NCBI RefSeq assembly: GCF_020179835.1
Contig: NZ_JAIUDA010000011.1
Coordinates: 55,200-119,199 of the forward strand
Reading direction: 5' to 3'
DNA length: 64,000 nt
Source of the DNA: Pantoea sp. alder81
GTDB lineage: Bacteria > Pseudomonadota > Gammaproteobacteria > Enterobacterales > Enterobacteriaceae
The notes under the pieces were generated by a model. It searched no databases. It worked only from the letters and a program-made list of their open reading frames with translations, and was not told the origin of the DNA. Position numbers and translations under genes: made by a program. Of the stretch, positions 25,828 through 34,584 are shown piece after piece; the first letter of the stretch is position 1; each line of letters starts with the position of its first letter.

Positions 25828-27477
25828 GTGAAAATTTGCTTTTTATGGACAGAGAAATTCAAAGGATTAAATAATTTCGGAATAAATTTGTCGAGCGAAC
25901 ATCACTATACATACGATAAAAAAAACAACAAATTAACTCGAAAAGAAAAAAACAAAATACCAAATGGGATATACACAAATCATCTTGCTAACATATCTGG
26001 AATTTTAGGTTCAAATGGTACAGGTAAAACAACAATACTTGAGCTAATATGCTTATCCATCAAAGGAAATGATGAGATAAACAATGAATTTTTAGTTGTT
26101 TATGAACACCATGGGAGTTACTTTTATAAGAGATCAAAAAATGGGAATTATGATATAAGCTCAGACTTTGAAATTAATAGTCGTTCTAATGATAAAGCTT
26201 TCGAAAACCTTGATGTGATATTCTTCTCAAATGTATTTGACCAAAACTATTTAGAGTTAGGCTCTGATGTTCAAGATGTTTCAGTCAATAACAAATACAT
26301 AAAAAAAGGATTCTCATACAAGCATTCTTTCGAAAAGGATTTCTCGGAGGAATTAAGATTTATAAACTCTGAAGAATTTTCACTTTTAGAATATGACTCT
26401 CCAGAAATAGCGATCGCAAGGATATCAAAAGAATATTTGCATAGGATAAATAACAATCAGATTAAGAATTTAGAAACTCCACTGACATGTATGAGAGATC
26501 TCTATTATCGTCAAAGAAAATCAGATTTTTTGACAAAAACCATACTTTTAATTCAGCTTACTCACTTAGCTCAAATCTATGATAAATACATAGAGTATTC
26601 TAATTCTAAAGTGATAGAAGTATTCAATGAAAACTTTGACATATCAAACGAACAACTACCTAATCTAAACAAGGTCATTCATGAACTTATAGTAGTACTT
26701 ACAAGCGGTGATGTTGCCAACTTCAAAGATAAAGATAGACATTACTGCGAAATATTAATTGATTTAGCTGACGTCCATGACCTGCTTCTAAAGGCCAATT
26801 TCAAACATGTGTCCCAATCAAGACAAATACAACTTCAATTTCAACTGACTTTTAACAAAAAGGACATAAATGACTTTGAGAGGTTATCTAATTTAATATT
26901 AAAAATGCCGTCTTCTAATATCAAGTGGGATTACTTAAGCTCTGGACAGAAAGCATATCTTAATATGTTTAGCTCTATTTGGAATGCCGTAAGAAAGCAA
27001 AAAAATGATGACAAGTTAATTTGCATAGATGAAGGTGACCTTTACCTCCACCCAAAGTGGCAATTAGAATTCATCCAAAAAATAACAAAGGTTATATCAG
27101 AGCTATCTAATGGAAGAATTCATATTATCATCACAACTCACTCACCAATTTTAGTAAGTGATTTACCTGTTCAATGTTTATCAACCCTTATAAAAAGAAA
27201 AAATAACACTATTGATGCAGAAAATGGTTTGCAAACATTTGGGGCGAATATTTTTGATATCTACAGGGAAACCTTTGAGATAGACAATCAAAAAACTGGA
27301 AATATATCTAAAAACTACATGGATAAAATAATTTCAATTCTTGATAAAGCGGTTATAACCGAACGCGAGTATTTATCACTGAAGGAATCTTTGTTAATTA
27401 TCGGGGATAAGATTCTTTCCCACCATATATCTAAACGAGTTAATAAAGAAAAGAATCTGTTTGAAATAGGGGGGTAA
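25828..27477 (+). CDS. ptuA: SMC/ABC-like ATPase of a Septu (PtuA)-type defence system
   Basis: A 549-residue ATPase starting at GTG with AGGGG upstream. Walker A GSNGTGKT occupies residues 61-68, a signature region SSGQKAYLN lies at about 371-379, Walker B LICIDEGD includes Asp401-Glu402, and an H-loop IITTHSP follows at about 433. The middle is a long helical arm, as in RecF/SMC-like ATPases. It directly abuts an HNH nuclease gene, the PtuA-PtuB arrangement of Septu, in which the ATPase controls a nuclease that cuts nucleic acid on infection. Very AT-rich compared with the transfer genes. Assignment to Septu rather than another ATPase-HNH type is inference. Confidence 0.7.
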   Translation: MKICFLWTEKFKGLNNFGINLSSEHHYTYDKKNNKLTRKEKNKIPNGIYTNHLANISGILGSNGTGKTTILELICLSIKGNDEINNEFLVVYEHHGSYFYKRSKNGNYDISSDFEINSRSNDKAFENLDVIFFSNVFDQNYLELGSDVQDVSVNNKYIKKGFSYKHSFEKDFSEELRFINSEEFSLLEYDSPEIAIARISKEYLHRINNNQIKNLETPLTCMRDLYYRQRKSDFLTKTILLIQLTHLAQIYDKYIEYSNSKVIEVFNENFDISNEQLPNLNKVIHELIVVLTSGDVANFKDKDRHYCEILIDLADVHDLLLKANFKHVSQSRQIQLQFQLTFNKKDINDFERLSNLILKMPSSNIKWDYLSSGQKAYLNMFSSIWNAVRKQKNDDKLICIDEGDLYLHPKWQLEFIQKITKVISELSNGRIHIIITTHSPILVSDLPVQCLSTLIKRKNNTIDAENGLQTFGANIFDIYRETFEIDNQKTGNISKNYMDKIISILDKAVITEREYLSLKESLLIIGDKILSHHISKRVNKEKNLFEIGG

Positions 27478-28536
27478 ATGATTAGCATTAAGAAGCATTT
27501 AATTTCAACTGGTAAGATGGTTGATGATTTACTTAAAGAAAAATCAGAGTCTTTATGGGTGTATCTTAGCGATTCTGCAAAGCGGACTTCTATTATTAAA
27601 GATGCTGAGAAACTTCTGAAAAAAGTAAACACTAAAAAACACAGTAAAATCTATACTTTAGCCGCTTCAAAAAGGCATGTAAGCCTAATGGAGCATATTA
27701 CTAAACAGGATAAGCTAAAAGAGATTATCACTGCTCAACCAGCAGATTTCGAAAACCTCAAGCTTGAATTAAGGTCATTCCTCGCGTGTGATGATTACCA
27801 AAGTCCAAATAAAAAAAAGAAAATAAAACCTTTTTCGGATATTTTATTATCTGACGTATTTAAATACAAACAATATAGAGATTCTGTTTTTTGCTCTAAA
27901 CTTTATATTGATTTGAATTTTCTGCAGGTTACCTGCCCCTACTGTAATGAATATCCAGTAAAAATATTACAGCGATTAGATAAAACATCTAAAAAACCAT
28001 TACTACATTTCGACTTAGACCATTTTTACCCCAAAAATTTACATCCATATTTTGCTCTCTCATTTTATAATCATATCCCTAGCTGCAAATATTGCAACAG
28101 TTTACACAAGGGAGTTAAGGATTTTAGTACTAATACTCACATTCACCCTTTTAGCCATAATTTTGACGAACATTATACTTTCAAATTCAGCCACGGAATA
28201 ATATTAGATAATCCTATCAGAGATGTTGTGTTAGATAAAACCTCTAACTTCGGTGATCAACTATGTACTGATCTTGACTTGGAGGAAAGATACAAATCCA
28301 ACATTGGCTATGCAAACTTAAACAGATTAGTAGAACTACTCACTGACAACTCTCATATTCTGGGTGAAAAATCATATGAGAAAAACAAAAAAGACATTGA
28401 TTTACTAAAAGAAAGACTTACTGACTTTGGTTTGAAATTTGATGGTAACAAAATTTTGGAAAGACCTTGGAGTAAGATGCAACGGGACTTAGTTAAATTT
28501 ATCGATGTACACAACCATTTATCAATGGAAAACTGA
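27478..28536 (+). CDS. ptuB: HNH endonuclease of a Septu (PtuB)-type defence system
   Basis: A 352-residue protein. It has a zinc-bound HNH core: Cys153-x-x-Cys156 (CPYC), the catalytic Asp181-His182 in DLDHFYPK, Asn198 in FYNHIPSC, and Cys203-x-x-Cys206 (CKYC). This spacing is that of the HNH family found in PtuB. The start codon follows the ATPase stop immediately, so the two proteins are made together. All core residues are present, so it should be active. No reverse transcriptase is near, which argues against a retron-linked version. Confidence 0.72.
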   Translation: MISIKKHLISTGKMVDDLLKEKSESLWVYLSDSAKRTSIIKDAEKLLKKVNTKKHSKIYTLAASKRHVSLMEHITKQDKLKEIITAQPADFENLKLELRSFLACDDYQSPNKKKKIKPFSDILLSDVFKYKQYRDSVFCSKLYIDLNFLQVTCPYCNEYPVKILQRLDKTSKKPLLHFDLDHFYPKNLHPYFALSFYNHIPSCKYCNSLHKGVKDFSTNTHIHPFSHNFDEHYTFKFSHGIILDNPIRDVVLDKTSNFGDQLCTDLDLEERYKSNIGYANLNRLVELLTDNSHILGEKSYEKNKKDIDLLKERLTDFGLKFDGNKILERPWSKMQRDLVKFIDVHNHLSMEN

Positions 28537-28734
28537 AATATTTTTATGAGGATTATCAATTCCCTTAAACACTATTAATTGATGACCCCGTTAAGATAAT
28601 TAGCAGGGTGGATGATTCTGGGTCAGTATTTAATGAACCCTATTATTTAACATAGTTTCATTCCTGCACGGTCGCCATCAATGGCGACCCGATAAGCATG
28701 CGCGGTTTCTCATCCCGTTACTTCAATCGCAGAT

Positions 28735-29187
28735 TGATCACGTTCCAAGACAAGGTATTTGACAACGGCGTGGTCGGGTTACGGCGCAAAAGAGGCTGGA
28801 GGCCGATGGAACAGTGTGGGGGTCTAGATAGTTTATGCCTCCGAAACCTCATAGCTCACCATGCTGGAGACTTTGGTGCATCTTCATGCGGCGCATCTCA
28901 TGGATTATTTCACGCTGCTGCGTATAGAAGTGCCTGATGAACAAGTACATGACGCCGATATGGCAGAATTACCCCGTCACTGGGGTGACGAGGATGCACC
29001 ACCAGAGTTAGCCGCATACGGTGATGCTTGGTGTTTTAGTCAAAGTTCGATTGCGTTACGCGTACCGAGCGCGCTGTCGCCGGTGGAATATAACTTCTTG
29101 TTGAATCCCGAACATCCAGATTTGTACAGAATTGTTCAACGTGCAGAAGTTATCCCGTTTAGGTTTGATAGCCGACTGAAGGCTTAG
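28735..29187 (+). pseudogene. RES-domain toxin gene remnant with two nonsense codons
   Basis: Read in the frame of 28861, the DNA gives a RES domain of Xre/RES toxin-antitoxin systems: AWSGYGAKEAGGRWN, then IVYASETS, then MLETLVHL, the IEVPD segment and the C-terminal LLNPEHPD...FDSRL. In-frame TAG codons at 28825-28827 and 28852-28854 break it, and no start codon is left before 28735 (TGA). RES toxins degrade NAD. The ATG at 28861 would express only the C-terminal 108 residues. No Xre-type antitoxin gene is adjacent. Confidence 0.8.
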
Positions 29188-29542
29188 GCATCAGCTTAGT
29201 GGGCAGGGAGATACAATCTAGTGATCTCAAAAAAAAGCATCATTTAACATAATAATGATTTTGCGATCCCAATTAAGATATTGATAAATATACCATTTTA
29301 ATGATTTATCTAACCCTCAGACCTTTTAGAGCCACAAACACCAAAAAGATTAGAGCCCTAATGCTGTGTTATAAATCCAGTAAAGAACTCTGTTAACTTC
29401 CCGGGCTAGGTCACTGGCTTGGTTGCCGGTTAAATACTGAGAACAATTAGGTATAATTGTTGTTTCATCCGCGCAGCGCTTAGGACCAACTGCCCCCCAA
29501 CAACTACCCTGGGTCCAGACTTAGGCGAACGATGAATTTTGA
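29188..29542. other. AT-rich gap after the RES remnant
   Basis: No gene is seen in these 355 bases. The only structure noted is AACAAT/ATTGTT separated by 8 bases near 29442-29462. This probably marks the boundary between element passenger DNA and the catabolic genes that follow. Confidence 0.35.
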
Positions 29543-30310
29543 TCAAAGTGGCACCTGCTGATCAAGAGAAATAGGTTTTTCTCTCACCATACGGGTCGTC
29601 AGTGTAAATCTGTCTTTTGGGTGAACGGTAACAGAGAGTGCCATAACTTCCCCGTTCCGTTCACTGTATACACGAGTGATCTGCAGTGCGGGCTGATCAC
29701 CACTAGCGTTAAGTTCTTCAGCAAGCTTTTCAGTCAGCAACACGGCTTCTACACTTTGTTCTATAGTGTAAATTTCGCACCCCATCTCAGCTTCAATGAT
29801 AGCAGCGATTAGTTCATTCCTTCGATCTCTGGCCAGAGGAATTACCGATTCATACTCTTCCTGAATATAGACATCCGTCCAGCATATAGGTTTGTCAGGA
29901 GATGAACTATCGATTCTGATGCTGGAAATCCGAATATATTTACCACCGGGTATCAACTGCAATCGGCCAGCCATACCAATGTCTGCAGTGAAATATTCCA
30001 CTTCTTTAATTTCACGCTGCTGTGTTTCGGCTAAAAGTACTAAGTCTGAAACTGACGCCAAAGACTGAGAGTAACCTTTATGTAAAGACGAGGATTCAAC
30101 TCGCGTCCCGACCTTCTTTTTCCTCGAAACCAGTCCCTGCTCCTGTAATCGAGCGATGGCTGCCCGAATGGTATGACGACTGACCTGGTATATGTCAGAC
30201 AGCTCGTGTTCAGTGGGAAGCAGAGTACCAGCTGGATAGACACCGCTGTTAATCGCGTTCAACAACTGTTTTGCAACCTGCAAATATCTAGCAGAGATCA
30301 TGTTTTTCAC
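29543..30310 (-). CDS. GntR family (HutC/UTRA type) transcriptional regulator
   Basis: A 255-residue regulator. A winged helix-turn-helix at about residues 8-75 (YQVSRHTIRAAIARLQEQGL is the recognition region) is followed by a UTRA ligand domain at about 95-240 (YIRISSIRI, IEQSVEAVLLTEKLAEEL). It diverges from the lyase-transporter pair, and two TGTACGTACA palindromes lie between them, so it very likely represses those genes and its own until a ligand, perhaps a dicarboxylate or lyase substrate, binds. The ligand is not predictable from sequence. Confidence 0.85.
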   Translation of the reverse strand: MKNMISARYLQVAKQLLNAINSGVYPAGTLLPTEHELSDIYQVSRHTIRAAIARLQEQGLVSRKKKVGTRVESSSLHKGYSQSLASVSDLVLLAETQQREIKEVEYFTADIGMAGRLQLIPGGKYIRISSIRIDSSSPDKPICWTDVYIQEEYESVIPLARDRRNELIAAIIEAEMGCEIYTIEQSVEAVLLTEKLAEELNASGDQPALQITRVYSERNGEVMALSVTVHPKDRFTLTTRMVREKPISLDQQVPL

Positions 30311-30358
30311 TTTCCAATAAAGATTCAGTTTGACTGAATTGTGTACGGGCTCTAAATA

Positions 30359-30386
30359 TGTACGTACAAATCATTATGTACGTACA
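30359..30386. promoter_or_regulatory. Tandem operators for the GntR regulator
   Basis: Two perfect copies of the palindrome TGTACGTACA occupy 30359-30368 and 30377-30386, 18 bases apart, placing them on nearly the same face of the helix. They lie 18 bases before the lyase start codon. A weaker half-copy, GTGTACGGGC, occurs at 30341-30350. Confidence 0.75.
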
Positions 30387-30403
30387 TAACATCAGGAGAA
30401 ACT

Positions 30404-31759
30404 ATGTCTAGCACCGTATACGATTCTTTGCTATTCAGAAACATGTTTGCGACGGAAAAAATGCGTTCTGTCTTTTCGGATAAGGCATTGATTGAGCGTT
30501 ACATTGAAACAGAAGTAGCCCTTGCAAAAGCTGAAGCAAGCTGCGGTGTTATACCGGCCAGCGCGGCAGCTGAAATTGCAGACAAAGCCCATTACGAAGC
30601 GCTGAATCTTGAAGAAATGCAGCTTCAGACTGAAATCGTGGGCTACCCTATTCTTCCGCTTGTTGAGCAGCTATCAGTTATCTGCGGTCAGGCCGGGCGA
30701 TATGTTCACTGGGGAGCTACCACTCAGGACATCATGGATACTGCAGTAGTGCTTCAAATCCGGGCAGCACTCAATATCGTAGAAGAGGACATACACAACG
30801 TACGCAAGGTACTCGCAAAACTGGCAGCCGAACACCGTGATACCCCGATGGCAGGTCGCACTCATCTTCAGCATGCTCTACCCATTACTTTTGGCTACAA
30901 ATGCGCCGTCTGGCTTAGCATGTTTGATCGCCATGCAGAGCGCCTCGATCAATTGCGTCCGCGAGTTGAAATAGGTCAGTTTGCCGGTGCGGCAGGAACT
31001 CTGGCTTCGCTGGGCAATGAGGGGCTCGCGGTACAAGAAGCAATGATGAAAGAACTGGGCTTGGCCGTGCCTCAGGCCACCTGGCATGTCTCACGTGACG
31101 GATTCGCTGAAACTCTGAACTTCCTAGGCCTTGTAACCGGTTCCCTCGGAAAGGTTGCCCTGGACATCATGATGATGATGACAAGTGAGCTGGGTGAAGC
31201 CTTTGAACCATTTGTGAAGGGCCGTGGCGCGAGCAGCACCATGCCGCAAAAACGAAACCCCATATCCTGCGAGATCATCTACGCCGCAGCCAAAAGCGTT
31301 CGCCAGCATTCCGGTCTTATGCTCGATGCCATGATTCAGGACTTTGAGCGTTCAACTGGTCCATGGCAGGCAGAATGGATCGCCATACCCGAGTCTTTCA
31401 TGCTCAGTAGCGCTGCGCTGGAACAGGCGGTATATATGCTGAATGGTTTGGAGGTAAAACCAGATAATATGCGTAAAAATCTGGACATGACACGCGGATT
31501 AATTGTGTCTGAAGCCGTCATGATGGGGCTCGCCCCACATCTTGGCCGTCAGATTGCACATGATGTGGTCTACGATGCCTGTCGCGTTGCATACAACCAG
31601 AATCTCTCACTGCTGGACGCGCTGCTGGCAAATGAAATCGTCACAACAAAACTCTCTCGTAAAGAGCTTGAAGCTCTCACTGAACCAGGAAACTACACCG
31701 GTCTCGCACCCGTCATGGTCGATCGTGCACTGAAAGCCTCGTTACAACGAAATAGTTGA
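30404..31759 (+). CDS. Fumarase/aspartase superfamily lyase (adenylosuccinate lyase / carboxymuconate cycloisomerase-like)
   Basis: A 451-residue lyase. The superfamily signature SSTMPQKRNP is at about residues 282-291, with the GRTHLQHALPITFGYK and GAAGTLASLG segments that resemble PcaB and PurB-type enzymes. Such enzymes eliminate fumarate, or add to it, from a succinyl-linked substrate. Its partner is a dicarboxylate carrier downstream, and both lie behind the GntR operators, so the substrate is probably an imported compound that releases or uses fumarate. Neighbouring genes of protocatechuate degradation are absent, so I do not name it pcaB. AGGAG precedes the ATG. Confidence 0.75.
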   Translation: MSSTVYDSLLFRNMFATEKMRSVFSDKALIERYIETEVALAKAEASCGVIPASAAAEIADKAHYEALNLEEMQLQTEIVGYPILPLVEQLSVICGQAGRYVHWGATTQDIMDTAVVLQIRAALNIVEEDIHNVRKVLAKLAAEHRDTPMAGRTHLQHALPITFGYKCAVWLSMFDRHAERLDQLRPRVEIGQFAGAAGTLASLGNEGLAVQEAMMKELGLAVPQATWHVSRDGFAETLNFLGLVTGSLGKVALDIMMMMTSELGEAFEPFVKGRGASSTMPQKRNPISCEIIYAAAKSVRQHSGLMLDAMIQDFERSTGPWQAEWIAIPESFMLSSAALEQAVYMLNGLEVKPDNMRKNLDMTRGLIVSEAVMMGLAPHLGRQIAHDVVYDACRVAYNQNLSLLDALLANEIVTTKLSRKELEALTEPGNYTGLAPVMVDRALKASLQRNS

Positions 31760-31816
31760 TACTCCTAAGTGCAGCACTGCTGCCAATACCCTACATAACA
31801 TATAGAGATCAATACT

Positions 31817-33109
31817 ATGCCTACAGTCAAACCATTCTGGAAAGGGCTGACGTTTCAGGTGCTCGCTGCAATGCTTCTGGGTATTGCAATGGGATTCGCA
31901 CTACCTGAACTCGCGGTTAAATTTAAAATTCTAGGAGATATCTTTCTCAAACTGATTAAGACCGCCGTTGCTCCACTCATCTTCTTCACTGTAGTGCATG
32001 GTATTGCTTCCGCCGGAGATATTAAAAAGGTCGGCAAAATCGGCGTTCGAGCTTTGATTTACTTTGAGGTCATTTCCACTCTTGCACTGGCGTTGGGGCT
32101 GGGGTGGGCAAATATACTTGATATTGGTGCCGGGATGGGAGGCAACGTAAGTGAATCAGCGTCTTCAGCAGTTACTGCCACTCTGGCAAAAGGGCATGCT
32201 CCAGCCAGTACAGTGGACTTTATTTATACCATCTTCCCGGATAACTTCGTAGGCGCATTTGCAGGGGGACAGCTGCTTCAGGTACTAGTTATCTCGATTA
32301 TTTTTGGCTTTGCACTTCTGGCCCTGAATCACGAAAAGCGCAGCGTCATTGAAACCGGGATGAGTCGTATTTCAGAATGCTTCTTCGAATTCATTAATCT
32401 GATCATGCGGCTGGCTCCACTCGGCGCTTTCGGTTCCGTTGCTTACGCTGTCGGCAGCAATGGCAGCACAGTACTGCTGTCACTCTTTAACCTTGTGCTG
32501 ATGTTCTACGTTGCCGTTGCTTTCTTCATCTTTTTTATACTTGGAACGATTTGTCGCATTTCAGGATTCCGTCTGCTTCGTTTCCTAAAATATATCAAGG
32601 ACGAAATCATCATTGTGCTGGGCACGGCATCCTCTGAAAGCGCATTACCCCGTTTGCTTCAAAAGCTTGAACGCTTTGGATGCTCGCGTCAAAGTGTCGG
32701 GCTGATTTTACCGACGGGATACGCCTTTAACCTAGACGGTACCAGCATTTATATGTCGATGTGTACGCTATTTATTGCGAACGCGTACGGCATTGACTTG
32801 AGCTGGCAACAGCAGTTGGGAATTCTTGCCATCATGCTGGTGACGTCGAAAGGCGCAGCGGCAGTATCAGGCGGAAGCTTCGTGGTATTTGCAGCAACGG
32901 TTACCACCGTCGGACATCTTCCCGTCGAAGGTCTTGCGCTGATCTTCGGTGTTTACCGGTTTATGTCTATGGCTATCGCAACCTGTAACACCATCGGCAA
33001 CAGCGTGGCAACTGTCGTGGTTGCTCGCTGGTGTGGAGAATTCTCAGAAACGGAGGCGCGTGAGGAGTACACACGAGCCCCTGGCCGCCGGCCCGAATCC
33101 TTACTTTAA
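31817..33109 (+). CDS. DctA-type dicarboxylate:cation symporter (DAACS family)
   Basis: A 430-residue membrane carrier of the dicarboxylate/amino acid:cation symporter family. It shows the family's LKLIKTAVAPLIFFTVVHGI segment, two hairpin regions including LGTASSESALPRLL, and the YAFNLDGTSIYMSM cation/substrate-binding segment. It is full-length. It lies 57 bases after the lyase on the same strand and should import a C4-dicarboxylate or a related acidic substrate for that enzyme. The gap 33110-33413 after it contains no other gene that I can see. Confidence 0.85.
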   Translation: MPTVKPFWKGLTFQVLAAMLLGIAMGFALPELAVKFKILGDIFLKLIKTAVAPLIFFTVVHGIASAGDIKKVGKIGVRALIYFEVISTLALALGLGWANILDIGAGMGGNVSESASSAVTATLAKGHAPASTVDFIYTIFPDNFVGAFAGGQLLQVLVISIIFGFALLALNHEKRSVIETGMSRISECFFEFINLIMRLAPLGAFGSVAYAVGSNGSTVLLSLFNLVLMFYVAVAFFIFFILGTICRISGFRLLRFLKYIKDEIIIVLGTASSESALPRLLQKLERFGCSRQSVGLILPTGYAFNLDGTSIYMSMCTLFIANAYGIDLSWQQQLGILAIMLVTSKGAAAVSGGSFVVFAATVTTVGHLPVEGLALIFGVYRFMSMAIATCNTIGNSVATVVVARWCGEFSETEAREEYTRAPGRRPESLL

Positions 33110-33413
33110 GGGGGGGGATACTATTTAATTTCAGAAGTTAAAAATACTATTTTAACGATAAAATTTGGTTAAAGACCACTTTAGAGAATTACCTTTTGAA
33201 CTCTGGACTGCAATTTCTTCTTTTAATAGAGACACCTGTGTTGTCCTAATGTGAGAAAATAACCTCGGCTTAGGTGGCAGAATTTAGTAAATCACAATAG
33301 TTATTCATATATGGAGATAATTTTGTTGAAGTAAATTAAATATCGGGATGAGCTTGCGGGGTGCCAAACCCCGCATTATAAGTATCAAAAAATGTATTTT
33401 TGAGTAACTTTTA
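33110..33413. other. AT-rich gap with one GC hairpin
   Basis: No gene is seen. A perfect 8-base inverted repeat TGCGGGGT/ACCCCGCA with a 5-base loop is at 33355-33375, without a T run on either side; it could still stop transcripts coming from both flanks. Confidence 0.4.
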
Positions 33414-33713
33414 TCAACATGCTGTTCTTATACCTGCGGTAAGGCAAATAAATCGGCATGACAGATAAATTTTCATCAGCTGTTTTTCAAAAACATCGGG
33501 GTGAAGTCTTCGATTTTGCATCTCAAGCCACTCAATATCTCGGAACACAAGATGACTGAAAATATTTCTGCTTTTTGCATGATTTAACCAACCACTAATT
33601 TGCCTTTTTCTCCCATGTAGAGTAGTTATTGTTCCGTGTTTTCTAAACATTTTCACCGATATCAGAAGAGAGAAATAGAACCTACTCAGTAACTTTACTG
33701 ATGAAATATCCAT
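33414..33713 (-). CDS. Hypothetical protein at the end of the galactitol operon (99 aa)
   Basis: A frame starting 13 bases after gatY, with GGGAG 7 bases before its ATG, so it could be translated from the galactitol transcript. The product is basic (many Arg/Lys/His) and lacks a recognisable domain. It is not a known member of gat operons. Its AT-rich coding and odd composition leave open that it is a decayed gene or chance frame. Confidence 0.3.
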   Translation of the reverse strand: MDISSVKLLSRFYFSLLISVKMFRKHGTITTLHGRKRQISGWLNHAKSRNIFSHLVFRDIEWLEMQNRRLHPDVFEKQLMKIYLSCRFICLTAGIRTAC

Positions 33714-33726
33714 AGTTCACTCCCTT

Positions 33727-34584
33727 TCAACGCTGCTTTCCTTCACTACCACACATGCGAATCTTCTCCTGCACAACGCGTTTCATGGCCTTCTTGCCGG
33801 GCTCCATATACTCGCGCGGGTCATTGGCGTGTGGGTGCTCTCCAAAAAAGGCTTTTACTGCGTCAGAGAAAGCGATTTTGAGCTCAGTCGCCACATTGAC
33901 TTTGCAGATGCCCAGCTCAATAGATTGACGCAGCATCGCTTCGGGGATCCCAGAAGCACCATGCAGCACCAGCGGGATATCCACGCGCTCACGAATTTGC
34001 GCCAGGCGTGCAAAATCCAGCTTCGGTTCCCCCTGATACAGGCCGTGAGCAGATCCTATAGCTACGGCGAGAGAATCAATACCGGTGCGCTGCACGTATT
34101 CTGCCGCCTTGAAAGGATCGGTAAAGAAGCTGTCTTTTTCATCCACTACAATATCGTCTTCCTGCCCCCCGAGGCGGCCCAGCTCAGCCTCAACGCTGGC
34201 ATCGTAGCGATGGCAGAGGCGCACTGCCTGCACCACTTTTTGAATATTCTGCTCAAAGGGAAAGTGAGAGGCGTCAATCATTACGGAGCGCACGCCAGCC
34301 TTAACTTTAACTTCTATATCCGCAAGATCTTCATGATGATCGAGATGTAACGCTATTGGTAAATCATACTTCTGCGCAGCCTGCTCACATATCGCCACCA
34401 GATAACCCAGTCCGGCATATTTGTAAGTTCCCGTGGTGCCCGCCATAATAACCGGCGATCCCAGTTCTGCCGCCGTTTCTGCAATCACCTGCACGGTTTC
34501 GAGATTATGGACGTTAAACGCAGGCACGGCATAACCACCCTGCTGCGCCTTGATTAACATGGCGTGATTAGAGACGAGATACAT
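33727..34584 (-). CDS. gatY: Tagatose-1,6-bisphosphate aldolase, catalytic subunit GatY
   Basis: A 285-residue class II aldolase that splits tagatose 1,6-bisphosphate into dihydroxyacetone phosphate and glyceraldehyde 3-phosphate. It has the zinc-binding HLDHH (about residues 79-83), EAELGRLGGQED, a His in GSAHGLY and VLHGASG. It closely resembles E. coli GatY along its length. It is the last clear gene of the operon and begins in the stop of gatD (TAATG). GatZ, encoded at the front of the operon, is needed for its full activity. Confidence 0.93.
   Translation of the reverse strand: MYLVSNHAMLIKAQQGGYAVPAFNVHNLETVQVIAETAAELGSPVIMAGTTGTYKYAGLGYLVAICEQAAQKYDLPIALHLDHHEDLADIEVKVKAGVRSVMIDASHFPFEQNIQKVVQAVRLCHRYDASVEAELGRLGGQEDDIVVDEKDSFFTDPFKAAEYVQRTGIDSLAVAIGSAHGLYQGEPKLDFARLAQIRERVDIPLVLHGASGIPEAMLRQSIELGICKVNVATELKIAFSDAVKAFFGEHPHANDPREYMEPGKKAMKRVVQEKIRMCGSEGKQR

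Noticed and set aside
25828..28536. Gabija or Zorya system
   Set aside because: No UvrD-like helicase (Gabija) or MotAB-like genes (Zorya); ATPase plus HNH fits Septu better.
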